Notes: a model not told the origin generated them from the sequence alone. A stretch of 51,149 bases of DNA from Bacteroidales bacterium (GCA_004557315.1 SFEH01000002.1:1-51149), one strand, 5' to 3'. Numbered from the stretch's first letter, positions 24,621 through 34,530 are shown. A program made the numbers and translations.

Positions 24621-25647
24621 TGGTCACATCCTCGATGATATATTCCACTTCTTTGGTATGAAGCTTGATGTTATCGACCAGTCCAGGCTTGGCATACGAG
24701 ATGATGTCAACGGGGATGGTCTTTTGCTTGGCATTCTTGATGCTCTTGTACGATACTGAAATGAAGAAATCCTCTGCGTTGATCTCTGAATAATGAGAAA
24801 AGTCAACCAGACATGATACGGCAGCCTTGTTAGGGAAGACCGACAGGTTGAGGCCATTTGGTACGTCAGTCACATTGATGTCAAGTCCGTTGAGAATCTT
24901 CTCGACATAACGTGATATAGGCACCATGACCTTGATGCGCGAAGGTGTGCTCTTGACTCCCACAGCCAGCTGAAGTGGCATTGTCAGGTTGAGTGTGTCC
25001 TTGCATGAATGTTGCTCAAAATACTTGGTCTTGATCATCGTGATGGTGTCAAGAATGGCACTTGGAGCATGGATGAGGACAGAATCCGGAGTAATCTGTG
25101 GCGCGAGTGAACGATAGTTGGCGGCAGTGCTTATGTCGGCAGAGAAGACTACAGGCACAACCTTGCCTTGTGCCACGGCAAAGCGTGCGTCGATCAGGGC
25201 AGGAGTGACCGAAGTGATCTGTGTGGTAGAGAACAGTTCGTTGATGAGCAATGCCTGCAATTCTGCACTCGACAGGCGGAAGTTGCCATTGGCATCAGCA
25301 TAATTGTTGAAATCCACTGCAAGCGAGTCGAGCTGGTTGTTGTAGGAATAATTGATGAGATTGATGTTCTTGTCCTTGATCTTGACTCTGAACTGCTCAG
25401 GAATCTGTGTAGTGAATACGATGTTCGAAGGCTGGTTCTCGACCTTGAAGTCTATGGTATATTCTGCCTCATTCTCTTGAGAAGCAGTCTGGATAACCCA
25501 GAAGAAAGCGGCAATAAGCACAAATACCAAGTAAGTCAATACTTCCTGACGGTTGATTCGCTTGAAGAAGATATTGACTTCCCTGGTGTATTTAGTCCAG
25601 AACGATTGCTCTGGCTTTTGGGTTTTCTTACCTGATACAGGTGGCAT
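24613..25647 (-). CDS. YbbR-like domain membrane protein
   Basis: Protein of 344 residues with one membrane segment near residues 38-56 (VLTYLVFVLIAAFFWVIQ), a short cytoplasmic N-terminus and a large beta-rich extracytoplasmic part built from YbbR-like repeats. In Firmicutes the YbbR protein CdaR regulates the c-di-AMP cyclase; no cyclase gene is adjacent here, so that role is not shown. It lies between yajC (2 nt apart) and coaE (8-nt overlap) in the nusB-yajC-ybbR-coaE operon. Confidence 0.85.
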   Translation of the reverse strand: MPPVSGKKTQKPEQSFWTKYTREVNIFFKRINRQEVLTYLVFVLIAAFFWVIQTASQENEAEYTIDFKVENQPSNIVFTTQIPEQFRVKIKDKNINLINYSYNNQLDSLAVDFNNYADANGNFRLSSAELQALLINELFSTTQITSVTPALIDARFAVAQGKVVPVVFSADISTAANYRSLAPQITPDSVLIHAPSAILDTITMIKTKYFEQHSCKDTLNLTMPLQLAVGVKSTPSRIKVMVPISRYVEKILNGLDINVTDVPNGLNLSVFPNKAAVSCLVDFSHYSEINAEDFFISVSYKSIKNAKQKTIPVDIISYAKPGLVDNIKLHTKEVEYIIEDVTNE

Positions 25648-25649
25648 TG

Positions 25650-25994
25650 TTATCGTTGCTGAACGACGTCGTTAAGATCCTTGAATACGCACTCCTTGCT
25701 GATCTGAACCTTTGTTCCATCTGGCTTGAGAGAGATGACGAAATCAACAACCTCCTGCTCTCCCTTCTTGTTAGTACGAGTGATGACACTGTCGATCTTG
25801 CCATAAAGACCTCCGCTTGTGATGACATGGTCGCCCTTCTGCATCTTGTTGCGCTCTTCACGCAGCTTCTTCTGCTGTTGCTGCTGAGGACGGATCATGA
25901 AGAAATAGAAAACTACAACGATGAGGATAATCCAAACCCATGACATCATTGGTGCAGCACCACCAGCTGCCTGAAGAAAAATAGCGTTGAACAT
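25650..25994 (-). CDS. yajC: Preprotein translocase subunit YajC
   Basis: Small single-span partner of SecDF, 114 residues. The N-terminus carries the membrane segment SWVWIILIVVVFYFFMIRPQ ending in the family hallmark FMIRPQQQQQKK. The cytoplasmic part has KMQKGDHVITSGGLYGKID, which is the standard YajC block. Second gene of the nusB operon. Confidence 0.95.
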   Translation of the reverse strand: MFNAIFLQAAGGAAPMMSWVWIILIVVVFYFFMIRPQQQQQKKLREERNKMQKGDHVITSGGLYGKIDSVITRTNKKGEQEVVDFVISLKPDGTKVQISKECVFKDLNDVVQQR

Positions 25995-26058
25995 ATTTCA
26001 ATTACGATTAATAATTATTATCATTCCAATTAACGGTTCTCAATAAGACTATTGCCCA

Positions 26059-26985
26059 TTACTTTGCTTTGAAGATAAGACCTTCAGTTTTCCACTGACT
26101 CACGATACGGTCGAGAATGCCGTTGATGAAGCGAGCGCTATCGGCCTTGCAATAGTGCTTGGCAAGTTCTATGTACTCGTTGAGCGATACGCGGATTGCG
26201 ATGTCAGGGAAATTCTTGATCTCTGCCAATGCGCAAATCATGATCACTTTCTCCATCATTGCCATACGGTTGGCCTCCCAGTTCTCGGCTGTCTTGTCGA
26301 TGAGCTGAAGGTACTCGTGGCTTTCGTCAATGGCATGGTGGAACAGTGAGAGTGCGAAGTTCCTGTCGTCATCGTTGCGGAACATGCCAAGTGTCTCAAC
26401 CATCTCTGTGTTGGCCTTGATGTGAGAGAGAGTCTTTACGGCAAACTGAACGATGGTTGTAAGGTCATCATTCCAGTAGATGTTCTTGTCCTCGAGTGTA
26501 GCGTCAAGTACCTCACACGATGGGATGATGGTATTGAAGATCTCCTTCCACAACTCAAGATCCTGCTCGAAGGTAGGAGCCTGGGGCTGGCTCATGTATG
26601 CCATATAGAGAGGGTTCTTCTCAATCTGATCGAGGATGGCACGATAGGTCTCAGTGTCGAAATCGTTGAATAAGCCATGTTCCTCGCAGTAGTTCATTAT
26701 TGAGCTGTTGTCGCGGATGATCTTTGCAATCTGGTTGTTGACAAAGCGGGTATTTGGGAACCTCTCTTCACGCGAAGGAAGATACTTGTTGCGGGCAGCC
26801 TCAATCTGATCGTTTCTGTAGTCTGTAACCTTGACAATCAGTCCGAGAAGATAGTTGTAAAGCTGATAGCTTGATTCGAACGAAGCCATCAACTCTTCAT
26901 CGCAGGTGAAACGAGGCTGGTCGCTCTGGATATTGGCATATACCAGCTGTACAGTCTTTATGCGGATAAGCAGTCTGTTGATCAT
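26059..26985 (-). CDS. nusB: NusB-family transcription antitermination protein
   Basis: RNA-binding factor of rRNA antitermination, 308 residues, which is about twice the length of enteric NusB; the long form is normal in Bacteroidota. The C-terminal NusB domain is recognised from PFHHAIDESHEYL-like text and the end SLNEYIELAKHYCKADSARFINGILDRI, matching the family's ELA..Y....sa.FVNGvLd pattern. The ATG at 26985 (MINRLLIRIKTVQ) is chosen because the predicted promoter lies between it and the more upstream in-frame ATG. First gene of nusB-yajC-ybbR-coaE. Confidence 0.92.
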   Translation of the reverse strand: MINRLLIRIKTVQLVYANIQSDQPRFTCDEELMASFESSYQLYNYLLGLIVKVTDYRNDQIEAARNKYLPSREERFPNTRFVNNQIAKIIRDNSSIMNYCEEHGLFNDFDTETYRAILDQIEKNPLYMAYMSQPQAPTFEQDLELWKEIFNTIIPSCEVLDATLEDKNIYWNDDLTTIVQFAVKTLSHIKANTEMVETLGMFRNDDDRNFALSLFHHAIDESHEYLQLIDKTAENWEANRMAMMEKVIMICALAEIKNFPDIAIRVSLNEYIELAKHYCKADSARFINGILDRIVSQWKTEGLIFKAK

Positions 26986-27022
26986 ATCTGAATTATATAT
27001 ATTAATGGCGAAAAATACGGCG

Positions 27023-27054
27023 CAAAGATACTCAAAAATAGGCAATAGACCAAA
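27023..27054 (-). promoter_or_regulatory. Promoter of nusB-yajC-ybbR-coaE
   Basis: On the minus strand TTTG (27051-27054), 20 bp, then TATCTTTG (27023-27030), 37 nt before the nusB ATG. Confidence 0.8.
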
Positions 27055-27077
27055 TATTAAATTTATAATTTAAAAAT

Positions 27078-27122
27078 AAAAGGGAGTTAATTGGCAAATC
27101 TGACCAATCAACTCCCTTTTTA
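27078..27122 (-). terminator. Intrinsic terminator of groES-groEL
   Basis: Stem AAAAGGGAGTT..ATTGG / CCAAT.AACTCCCTTTT (one bulge) with a short loop and a T-rich tail on the minus strand. It lies just after groEL. Confidence 0.85.
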
Positions 27123-27144
27123 TTATCTTAATGTTAGGTCGATA

Positions 27145-28779
27145 TTACATCATACCGCCCATTCCACCGCCCATGCCTGGAGCGCCAGCTGCAGGAACTT
27201 CCTCCTTCTTGTCGGCAATGACGCACTCAGTAGTGAGGAACATACCTGCGATTGACGCAGCGTTCTCGAGGGCTACACGAGTCACCTTGGCAGGGTCGAT
27301 CACGCCTGCTGCATGGAAGTTCTCGTAAGTGTCGGTACGAGCATTGTAACCGAAGTCGCCCTGACCGTCCTTTACCTTCTGTACTACCACTGCACCTTCC
27401 TTGCCTGCATTGGCAACGATCTGGCGAAGTGGCTCCTCGATGGCACGCTTGATGATCTCGATACCGATAGTCTCGTCATCGTTGGCACCCTTGAGAGCCT
27501 CTACTGCTGGGATTGCGCGGATGTAAGCCACACCACCACCAGGAACGATACCTTCTGCCATAGCAGCGCGTGTAGCGCAGAGAGCATCATCAACGCGATC
27601 CTTCTTCTCCTTCATCTCTACCTCAGATGGAGCACCTACATGGAGCACAGCCACGCCACCAGCGAGCTTTGCAAGACGCTCCTGAAGCTTCTCGCGGTCA
27701 TAGTCAGAAGTAGTCTTCTCGATCTGGGCCTTGATAGTTGCAACACGCTGAGCGATAGCCTCCTTGTCGCCTGCACCATCGACGATTGTAGTCTTCTCCT
27801 TGTCGATAGTCACCTTGTCGGCACGACCGAGCATCTCTGGAGTAGCGTTCTCGAGCTTGAGGCCAACCTCCTCAGAAATCACGACACCACCAGTGAGGAT
27901 GGCGATATCCTGAAGCATCTCCTTGCGACGGTCACCGAAACCTGGAGCCTTTACTGCGCAGATCTTCAACGAACCACGGAGGCTGTTGAGTACGAGTGTA
28001 GCCAATGCTTGTGAGTCAACATCCTCAGCGATGATGAGGAGAGGACGGCCAGACTTTGCCACTGGCTCAAGCACAGGGAGAAGATCCTGAAGGTTGCTGA
28101 TCTTCTTGTCATAGATGAGGATGGCTGGAGAATCCATCTCGCATGTCATCTTCTCAGCATTGTTGACGAAGTATGGAGAAATGTAACCGCGGTCGAACTG
28201 CATACCCTCGACAACATCAACAGTAGTATCGGTACCCTTAGCCTCCTCGACTGTGATGACACCTTCCTTCTTGACTGTCTTCATAGCCTCAGCAATGAGC
28301 TTGCCGATTTCCTCGTCGTTGTTGGCAGAGATGCGAGCCACATTCTCAATCTTTGTATAGTCGTCACCGATCTCTTCGCTCTGAGCCTTGATGCTCTCGA
28401 CTACAGCAGCAACTGCCTTGTCGATACCGCGCTTGAGATCCATTGGGTTCGCACCTGCAGTGACGTTCTTGAGACCTACACCGATGATTGACTGTGCGAG
28501 GACAGTAGCAGTAGTAGTACCGTCACCAGCATCGTCACCTGTCTTTGATGCTACCTCCTTGACGAGCTGAGCACCCATATTCTCGAATGGGTCTTCGAGC
28601 TCTACTTCCTTTGCAACGCTCACACCATCCTTAGTTATATGTGGAGCGCCGAACTTCTTCTCGATGATTACATTGCGTCCCTTAGGGCCGAGAGTAACCT
28701 TTACTGCGTCTGCGAGCTGATCTACACCGCTCTTGAGCAGATCGCGTGATTCTGTATTGAACTTAATAATTTTTGCCAT
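27145..28779 (-). CDS. groEL: Chaperonin GroEL
   Basis: Hsp60 chaperonin, 544 residues, ATP-dependent protein-folding cage with GroES. It is recognised from GPKGRNVIIEKKFGAP near the N-terminus, the ATP site AGDGTTTATVLA, the block EEIGDDYTKIENVARIS, and the Gly/Met-rich tail MGGGMGGMM. It follows groES by 17 nt. Confidence 0.98.
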   Translation of the reverse strand: MAKIIKFNTESRDLLKSGVDQLADAVKVTLGPKGRNVIIEKKFGAPHITKDGVSVAKEVELEDPFENMGAQLVKEVASKTGDDAGDGTTTATVLAQSIIGVGLKNVTAGANPMDLKRGIDKAVAAVVESIKAQSEEIGDDYTKIENVARISANNDEEIGKLIAEAMKTVKKEGVITVEEAKGTDTTVDVVEGMQFDRGYISPYFVNNAEKMTCEMDSPAILIYDKKISNLQDLLPVLEPVAKSGRPLLIIAEDVDSQALATLVLNSLRGSLKICAVKAPGFGDRRKEMLQDIAILTGGVVISEEVGLKLENATPEMLGRADKVTIDKEKTTIVDGAGDKEAIAQRVATIKAQIEKTTSDYDREKLQERLAKLAGGVAVLHVGAPSEVEMKEKKDRVDDALCATRAAMAEGIVPGGGVAYIRAIPAVEALKGANDDETIGIEIIKRAIEEPLRQIVANAGKEGAVVVQKVKDGQGDFGYNARTDTYENFHAAGVIDPAKVTRVALENAASIAGMFLTTECVIADKKEEVPAAGAPGMGGGMGGMM

Positions 28780-28796
28780 AGTTTTGAATGTTTTTT

Positions 28797-29069
28797 TTAT
28801 GCGAGCACAGCCAAGATGTCTGACTGGCGCATGATGAGATACTTCACACCTTCGAACTCAACCTCCTGACCAGAATACTTGCCATAGAGCACAGTGTCAC
28901 CGGTCTTGACTACCATTTCTTCATCCTTAGTTCCATTGCCTGTTGCAATGACTTCGCCCTGAAGAGGCTTCTCCTTGGCAGTATCAGGGATGATGATGCC
29001 GCCGATTGTCTTTTCTTCAGCTGGTGCTGGCTTAACGAGCACACGGTCTGCAAGTGGTTTGATTGTCAT
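28797..29069 (-). CDS. groES: Co-chaperonin GroES
   Basis: Hsp10 lid of the GroEL cage, 90 residues. MTIKPLADRVLVKP and GGIIIPDTAKEKPLQGEV (mobile loop and following) are typical, as is the end GVKYLIMRQSDILAVL. First gene of groES-groEL. The 100-nt gap upstream has no TAnnTTTG element or CIRCE-type repeat that I can see; a GGCTG..CAGCC hairpin near 29112-29130 is of uncertain meaning. Confidence 0.97.
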   Translation of the reverse strand: MTIKPLADRVLVKPAPAEEKTIGGIIIPDTAKEKPLQGEVIATGNGTKDEEMVVKTGDTVLYGKYSGQEVEFEGVKYLIMRQSDILAVLA

Positions 29070-29171
29070 AATGAATAATATTTTTAATGTTAATATTTGT
29101 TTCAGTTGACTGGCTGTCTTTTTGTCAGCCTTGCTTTCACTTCCATAGACCTTGCAAATTCCGTGCCAATG

Positions 29172-30806
29172 CTATAGTGCCAGAACTTTTGTCTCGAAAT
29201 CGTCTTTCGATTCGAGGGCGTTGTTCCTGACACGGCTACGATAGTTATATATTGTTGTGAGCGAATAGCTCAGGAACTTGGCAATCTGTGAGCTGTCGTC
29301 AATGCCCAATTTGATAAGTGCAAAGATGCGCAATTCGGTGGTTAGTTTCTCGCCATTCTTTGGCACTATCTGAGCTTCGGGCTTCAGCAGTGAGTTGAAT
29401 TGTCGGATGAAATCAGGGTAGAGGTTGAGGAAGAGCTCGTCAAAGTCGGCATAGAAGCGCTCTTTCTCGCTTGCCAGTATCTCCGATGACTTTAGTTTCT
29501 TGTAAAGTTCGTCCCACTGGTGTCCCTGAGCGAGCTTGAATAGCTGGTTGCGTAGTATCTCTTGAGCCTCAAGATACTTGCGGCATTTGTTCAGATACAG
29601 AGTGATATATTCTTCCTTTATGCGGTCAGAAGCGATCAAGTCCTTGTTGATTATCTGCAGTTTAGCGTTGCTCTCTCCAAGATTCCGGTTAGCTTTTGCC
29701 AATGCCTGGCGCACCAACCTCAGTTTGCTCATCTGGCGGTAGAGCGACAGGATACTGCCGGTCAGCACCACTACGATCAGGCAAAGTGAGATATAAAGTA
29801 TGGTTGAAAGTAGCTTTCTTTTCTGTTCGTCGGCACGATGTCCCTTGTCGATGATGGTGAAGTATTCGCTGGCTTCGAGGCTACGGAGTCTTGCGCCACA
29901 GCTGTTGGCATCTTCGAGTGCGCAGATGATATAGCTGTAGGCTCGTTCGGTCTCCCCGAATGCTGCCAGTTTCTGCGCCAGGGCATGCAATGCCATATAT
30001 TCCGAGATACCTACCTTGATGTCACAAATCGATGTCTTGGCAAGATAGCGCAACTCTTTTTCGGTATCGCCAATTTTTCCGTAAGCCTGAGCCAAGATGG
30101 CATTGACATATATCTTATGGATAAGTTCGCCTTGTCCAAGCAGAGGTTCTGCAATGTTGATGCACTGGGCTATGTCGCCATCCTTGAATGCTCTTGTAGC
30201 CTTGTCGATTGCAAGATATATAGGGTCTGTCTCATAGAGGATGATCGAGTCGTTGCATTGCGACTGTATGTCATAACTGTGCTTGGCAAGTTCTGGAGAC
30301 GAATAGAATGCGAAATCTGCAAACCATCCGTAGGCTGAATGCTTAGTGTTGTAATAGAGAAGCCGGTTTTCTGAAGAAACAGAGTCAGGGTTGATCTGTC
30401 CGAGCTGTGTGAATGCATCGGTAAACAGACCCATCACGGCATATGTTCGCGAGAGAGATATCTGCACGAAATCGCGGAAATCCTTGTCTGTTTTGTATTC
30501 AGGTATTCTTGTGGCAATGTTCATGACCGAAAGGGCCGAGTCGTTCAAGAATCTCTCATAAACGCCATATAGCTCCTTGATTGCGTTCACTCGTCGGTTG
30601 CCGACGCTGTTGTTCGCTATTGCCTTAAGGCTGTCGGCCTTGGCAAGTCGCGCATAACGATATTGCTCCTTGTGTTCGATAGCATAGTCGAGCTGGTTGA
30701 GCAGTTCCTCGTTTTCGGGGCTGATTTTCCCTTTAGCGAGAGCTGCTAACGGCAAGATCCACAGAACACAAAGAGCAACAAAGATGTTTTTATTGATATG
30801 ATTCAT
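29172..30806 (-). CDS. susR: SusR-like membrane transcriptional regulator
   Basis: Starch-locus regulator of 544 residues with the architecture of Bacteroides SusR. A signal peptide (1-24) is followed by a TPR-like helical periplasmic sensor (about 30-325), one membrane helix (about 332-356), a coiled coil (about 357-400) and a C-terminal LuxR-like helix-turn-helix (about 487-530, with ELRIFALIKLGIDDSSQIA and YSLTTIYNYRSRVRN). By analogy it senses maltose or maltooligosaccharides in the periplasm and activates the sus genes. It is last in a malQ-MFS-susR minus-strand group (47 nt after the transporter). Family and context agree; the exact ligand is inferred. Confidence 0.88.
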   Translation of the reverse strand: MNHINKNIFVALCVLWILPLAALAKGKISPENEELLNQLDYAIEHKEQYRYARLAKADSLKAIANNSVGNRRVNAIKELYGVYERFLNDSALSVMNIATRIPEYKTDKDFRDFVQISLSRTYAVMGLFTDAFTQLGQINPDSVSSENRLLYYNTKHSAYGWFADFAFYSSPELAKHSYDIQSQCNDSIILYETDPIYLAIDKATRAFKDGDIAQCINIAEPLLGQGELIHKIYVNAILAQAYGKIGDTEKELRYLAKTSICDIKVGISEYMALHALAQKLAAFGETERAYSYIICALEDANSCGARLRSLEASEYFTIIDKGHRADEQKRKLLSTILYISLCLIVVVLTGSILSLYRQMSKLRLVRQALAKANRNLGESNAKLQIINKDLIASDRIKEEYITLYLNKCRKYLEAQEILRNQLFKLAQGHQWDELYKKLKSSEILASEKERFYADFDELFLNLYPDFIRQFNSLLKPEAQIVPKNGEKLTTELRIFALIKLGIDDSSQIAKFLSYSLTTIYNYRSRVRNNALESKDDFETKVLAL

Positions 30807-30853
30807 CTCGTTAAGTAATATCGATGTTTGTTCGATGTTTACCTATAAGGATG

Positions 30854-32191
30854 TTACTTCTTCACCTTTATCAATGCTACTGCCAGACTGCCTGCAATGA
30901 GCAGAGCACCAGCAATGGCGAGCATGCCCACCTGTGAGCCTGCTGCACCGAGGATGACACCACCCAGAACAGCGGCAACTATCTGTGGCAAGCAGATTGT
31001 GCAGTTGAACAAGCCAAGAAAAGTACCCATCTTGGGGTTACCCTGCAGCGCGTTGGTGAAGAATATGAATGGGAAGGCAAGCATTGCAGCCCAGCCGCAG
31101 CCTACGAGCAGATAAGCGCCCCAAAGCAAGTGTGGATCTGTGATCCAAAGCATGGAGATGAAGCCGATGCCGCCAAGCACAAGACTGAGTGTGTATGTGA
31201 GCTTGTCGGAATGAAGCAACTTAGAGATGAATGGAATGCAAGCTGCCCAGATCACACTGCCTACAGCCTGTACGGCGTAACATACGCCATTCCAGTTGCC
31301 GGCTTCCTGATAACCAGCCGAATGCGTGTCGGTTGTGTTCCAGCACATCTCTGCAATAGCTCCAGTCGAATACGACCACATGTACATGAAAGCTGCCCAG
31401 CAGAAGAACTGCACGAGACCAATTGAGAAGAAGGTATAGGCAATGGAAGGTGACTTGCTGCTGCCAGCCTTCGATCCAGCTTCGTTCTTCTCTTCTGCCT
31501 CAGGCATGGCAGCAAGCTGCTCTGGTGAATACTCCTTGACGTTGACCACTGTATAGATGACGCATCCTATGAGGATGGCAGCTCCGATGTAGAACGAGTA
31601 GATCACCGAGTTAGGAATCACGCCTTCAGGCGCAACGTTCTGAACGCCAAGGTATGTGAAGATGTAAGGAAAGAGATAGCCCACTACCGATCCAAGATTG
31701 CATAGGAACGACTGGATGGAATATGCCGTAGTCTTCTGTTTCTCATTTACCATGTCGCCCACCATCATCTTGAATGGCTGCATGGCTACGTTGATCGAGG
31801 TGTCGAGGAACATCAGCGAGAACAGTCCGAAGATCATCGAGCCGGTGAGACCCCAGCATACCACCTGGGTGGTGAGTCCAAGTCCGCCCGCATTAGGCAG
31901 CAATGCCATCACCGCTACGGCAATGATAGCGCCAATGAAAAGGTATGGCACGCGACGACCGAACCTACACCAGGTCTTGTCCGATAGGATGCCTATGATA
32001 GGCTGGACTATCATGCCCATGAGAGGGGGCAGGATCCAGAAGAACGACAGCTGATGAGGATCGGCACCGAGTGTAGCGAAAATACGCGAGATGTTGGCCG
32101 ACTGAAGTGCGTATGCAATCTGCACTCCGAAGAATCCGAAACTGAGATTGATAAGTTGCGAGAGTTTCAGATCAGGAAGTATTTTGCTCAT
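30854..32191 (-). CDS. MFS transporter, SLC45-like, probably maltose or glucose
   Basis: Inner-membrane major facilitator protein, 445 residues and about 12 membrane segments. The N-terminus reads LINLSFGFFGVQIAYALQSANISRIF with PPLMGMIVQPIIGILSDKTWCRFGRRVPYLFIGA, the typical GRR..YL loop of the SLC45/sugar-proton symporter group. A charged, Glu/Ala/Ser-rich central loop (about residues 220-245) separates the halves. It lies 5 nt after malQ, so it is co-translated with it, and next to susR; this suggests import of maltose released in the periplasm. It occupies a position for which the classical Bacteroides sus operon has no member. Confidence 0.88.
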   Translation of the reverse strand: MSKILPDLKLSQLINLSFGFFGVQIAYALQSANISRIFATLGADPHQLSFFWILPPLMGMIVQPIIGILSDKTWCRFGRRVPYLFIGAIIAVAVMALLPNAGGLGLTTQVVCWGLTGSMIFGLFSLMFLDTSINVAMQPFKMMVGDMVNEKQKTTAYSIQSFLCNLGSVVGYLFPYIFTYLGVQNVAPEGVIPNSVIYSFYIGAAILIGCVIYTVVNVKEYSPEQLAAMPEAEEKNEAGSKAGSSKSPSIAYTFFSIGLVQFFCWAAFMYMWSYSTGAIAEMCWNTTDTHSAGYQEAGNWNGVCYAVQAVGSVIWAACIPFISKLLHSDKLTYTLSLVLGGIGFISMLWITDPHLLWGAYLLVGCGWAAMLAFPFIFFTNALQGNPKMGTFLGLFNCTICLPQIVAAVLGGVILGAAGSQVGMLAIAGALLIAGSLAVALIKVKK

Positions 32192-32196
32192 GACGT

Positions 32197-34458
32197 TTAT
32201 CTATTACTGTTATCAATCATCTGACGGATCTCTTCGTTGAACGCATATTCTGACATCAGTTTCTCAAGCGAGATGTGCATTCGGAAACGCCAGTAGTGAC
32301 GAGGGTTGGCAGGAACGTTGATTCGCTCTGCCGCTGCCTCTGGGTAGCGGATGTTCTCGTCGATGCCGAGCCAGTCCTGAAGTGCAAGGATACAGAGGAG
32401 CGATGGGCTGTTGAGGTGCTCATTGACAATCTGCTTGACAATGTCGCCAGTTGCCTTCTCTGGAGCTTCGCCCCAACGGTGCAATACATTATTATAGAAA
32501 CGTTGCGTAATCTCCTTGTTCTCTTCCCACCAGCCACGGAATGTCGAGGTGTCGTGCGAAGAGATTGTGCATACCGAGCGCCAAGGATACTCGCTGAGCA
32601 CACCGAACTCATGTGCAGGGTTCTTAGGCATGCTTTGGATCTCAAGACTGAGGATCTGCAGCTGGTTCATTACCCATGGCACGCAGTCAGGCACCATGCC
32701 AAGGTCTTCGCCACACACTATCATCTGAGTAGCATCGATCAGGCGTGGCAGTTTCTTCATAGCCTCTTCATACCAGAACTGGTTATGGCGATGGTAGAAG
32801 TACTGGACATAGAGACGGTTGAACGCGTCCTTCTCGTAACCCTGGAGACGAGAGAAGATATAGTCGTCCTGTACGCAGATACGAGGGTGGTAGAGACTTG
32901 GATTCTTGTGGTCAGGCACGAACAGGACATTGCTGATCAAAGAATACAGAGCTTCCTTGATCTCAACGTCGTTGGCGCCATTCTTGCCCTTGAAGTATGC
33001 CTCGACCTTGCGCTGGGTATTGAACTCAGGCCTCATCTCATAGATGTCGTGGTGAACGTTTACGACAAAGACACTCTTGATAAACTCCATAAATTCAGGA
33101 CGGAACAACTTCTGAAGCAGCTCCTCGTTGATGAAAGGCTTGGTCATGAAGTCCTTCTGGAAGTGCAAGCCATAGCTCTCGATCTCTTGTGGGCTCATCG
33201 GGAGGGCAGGGGAGAACTGTCCGAGCAGGCCATGCACCGAATGCATCGGGATCTCCCAGATGCGGAAGAAGCCGAGGATATGATCGATGCGGTAAGCACT
33301 GAAGTATTCAGCCATCTTGCGGAATCGCTTGAGCCACCACTTCAGACCATCTTTCTGCATCACATCCCAGTTGTAGGTAGGGAAGCCCCAGTTCTGTCCG
33401 TTCTTTGAGAATGGATCTGGTGGTGCTCCAGCCTGTCCGTTCATATTGAAATAGAATGGCTCAACCCATGCCTCAACGCTCTGGCGGCTGATGCCGATAG
33501 GGATGTCGCCCTTGAGGATGACATTCTTCTCACGTGCATAGTTTGATGCGTCGAGCAGCTGTATGTGGAGCTCATACTGCAGGAAATAGTAGAATGCCAC
33601 TTCGCTGTATGCCTCACTGTTCTTGTCAGTGAAAGCATTTATCTCATCTGCTTTATAAACCGAGTGTTCAGCCCACTGTGTGTAGTCAGGTGTGCCGTAC
33701 TTGTCGCGTAGCACAGAGAAAGCAGCGTAAGGACGGAGCCACTCGCTGTTGTTGTCGAAGAAGGTCTTGAAACCTGCCGAGCCAAGAATCTTCTTGCCTT
33801 CCTGCTTGAAGATTGCACGCAGATAAGCACGTTTGGTGTTGTTGACCTCTTCATAGTCGATTTTGAGAAGAGCATTTAGCTTGATTCTCTTTGCCTCGAA
33901 AGCCTTGGCCTCTTCCTCGTTCTTCAATGCAGGCAGCTGTCGAAGGTCGATATATTGAGGGTGGTAGGCATAAATGGAGATAGAATTATAAGGATAAGAG
34001 TCGGTCCATGTGCCGGTGATGGTCGTGTCGTTGATAGGCAGGATCTGAACGGCACCCTGGTGGGTTATCACTGCCCAGTCGATCAGTCGCTTCAGGTCAC
34101 CGAAGTCTCCGATGCCGAATCCGCCTTCACTTCTCAGTGCAAAGACAGGAACAGCTGTGCCTGCCACTCTCTTCGGATCGCGCCACTCATCGTTGAGTTC
34201 GATGCTTTTCTTCTTGGTCAAAGGCAAGATATGCGGCATAGCAGCTTGTTCGCGGCGCACGCATACGCCATCGCGATACACTCCATAGCGATAGAGCACA
34301 GGAATGCCTCCGGCGGGCAGCTCAATCTCACATGTTCCTTCCCAGATAACGCCGTTGGTGGTCGTAAGCATTATCAGTCGGCCGTCGTTACCGCCAATGG
34401 TCAATCCGATGGATTCGCCCCATTGGGTGCGGTATTCAATTCTGAAAGAAATTTTCAT
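32197..34458 (-). CDS. malQ: 4-alpha-glucanotransferase (GH77, DPE2-like) with N-terminal starch-binding module
   Basis: Cytoplasmic amylomaltase that transfers glucosyl units from maltose, 753 residues. Residues 1 to about 95 resemble a single CBM20-type module; the GH77 barrel follows. Catalytic residues are visible: nucleophile D392 in YRIDHILG, acid/base E584 in CGEDLGMVP, and D636 in SSHDTSTF. About 190 residues separate D392 and E584, against about 50 in Thermus-type MalQ; this long insertion marks the DPE2 group, which handles maltose. Many DPE2-like proteins have two N-terminal modules, here there is one. It starts divergently from susA and is followed by the MFS gene after 5 nt. Confidence 0.93.
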   Translation of the reverse strand: MKISFRIEYRTQWGESIGLTIGGNDGRLIMLTTTNGVIWEGTCEIELPAGGIPVLYRYGVYRDGVCVRREQAAMPHILPLTKKKSIELNDEWRDPKRVAGTAVPVFALRSEGGFGIGDFGDLKRLIDWAVITHQGAVQILPINDTTITGTWTDSYPYNSISIYAYHPQYIDLRQLPALKNEEEAKAFEAKRIKLNALLKIDYEEVNNTKRAYLRAIFKQEGKKILGSAGFKTFFDNNSEWLRPYAAFSVLRDKYGTPDYTQWAEHSVYKADEINAFTDKNSEAYSEVAFYYFLQYELHIQLLDASNYAREKNVILKGDIPIGISRQSVEAWVEPFYFNMNGQAGAPPDPFSKNGQNWGFPTYNWDVMQKDGLKWWLKRFRKMAEYFSAYRIDHILGFFRIWEIPMHSVHGLLGQFSPALPMSPQEIESYGLHFQKDFMTKPFINEELLQKLFRPEFMEFIKSVFVVNVHHDIYEMRPEFNTQRKVEAYFKGKNGANDVEIKEALYSLISNVLFVPDHKNPSLYHPRICVQDDYIFSRLQGYEKDAFNRLYVQYFYHRHNQFWYEEAMKKLPRLIDATQMIVCGEDLGMVPDCVPWVMNQLQILSLEIQSMPKNPAHEFGVLSEYPWRSVCTISSHDTSTFRGWWEENKEITQRFYNNVLHRWGEAPEKATGDIVKQIVNEHLNSPSLLCILALQDWLGIDENIRYPEAAAERINVPANPRHYWRFRMHISLEKLMSEYAFNEEIRQMIDNSNR

Positions 34459-34530
34459 CTTTGTGTTGGTGTTATTGTATTTTCGATGTTAATTGATTAC
34501 AGTTTTTGCTTTTATGGCATCTTTTCACGG

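Noticed and set aside
29100..29140. Riboswitch or heat-shock element upstream of groES
   Set aside because: Only a small GGCTG/CAGCC hairpin is visible; no CIRCE repeat or known riboswitch core.
32275..33408. 377-codon plus-strand reading frame inside malQ
   Set aside because: Shadow of malQ; the malQ frame shows all GH77 catalytic residues.
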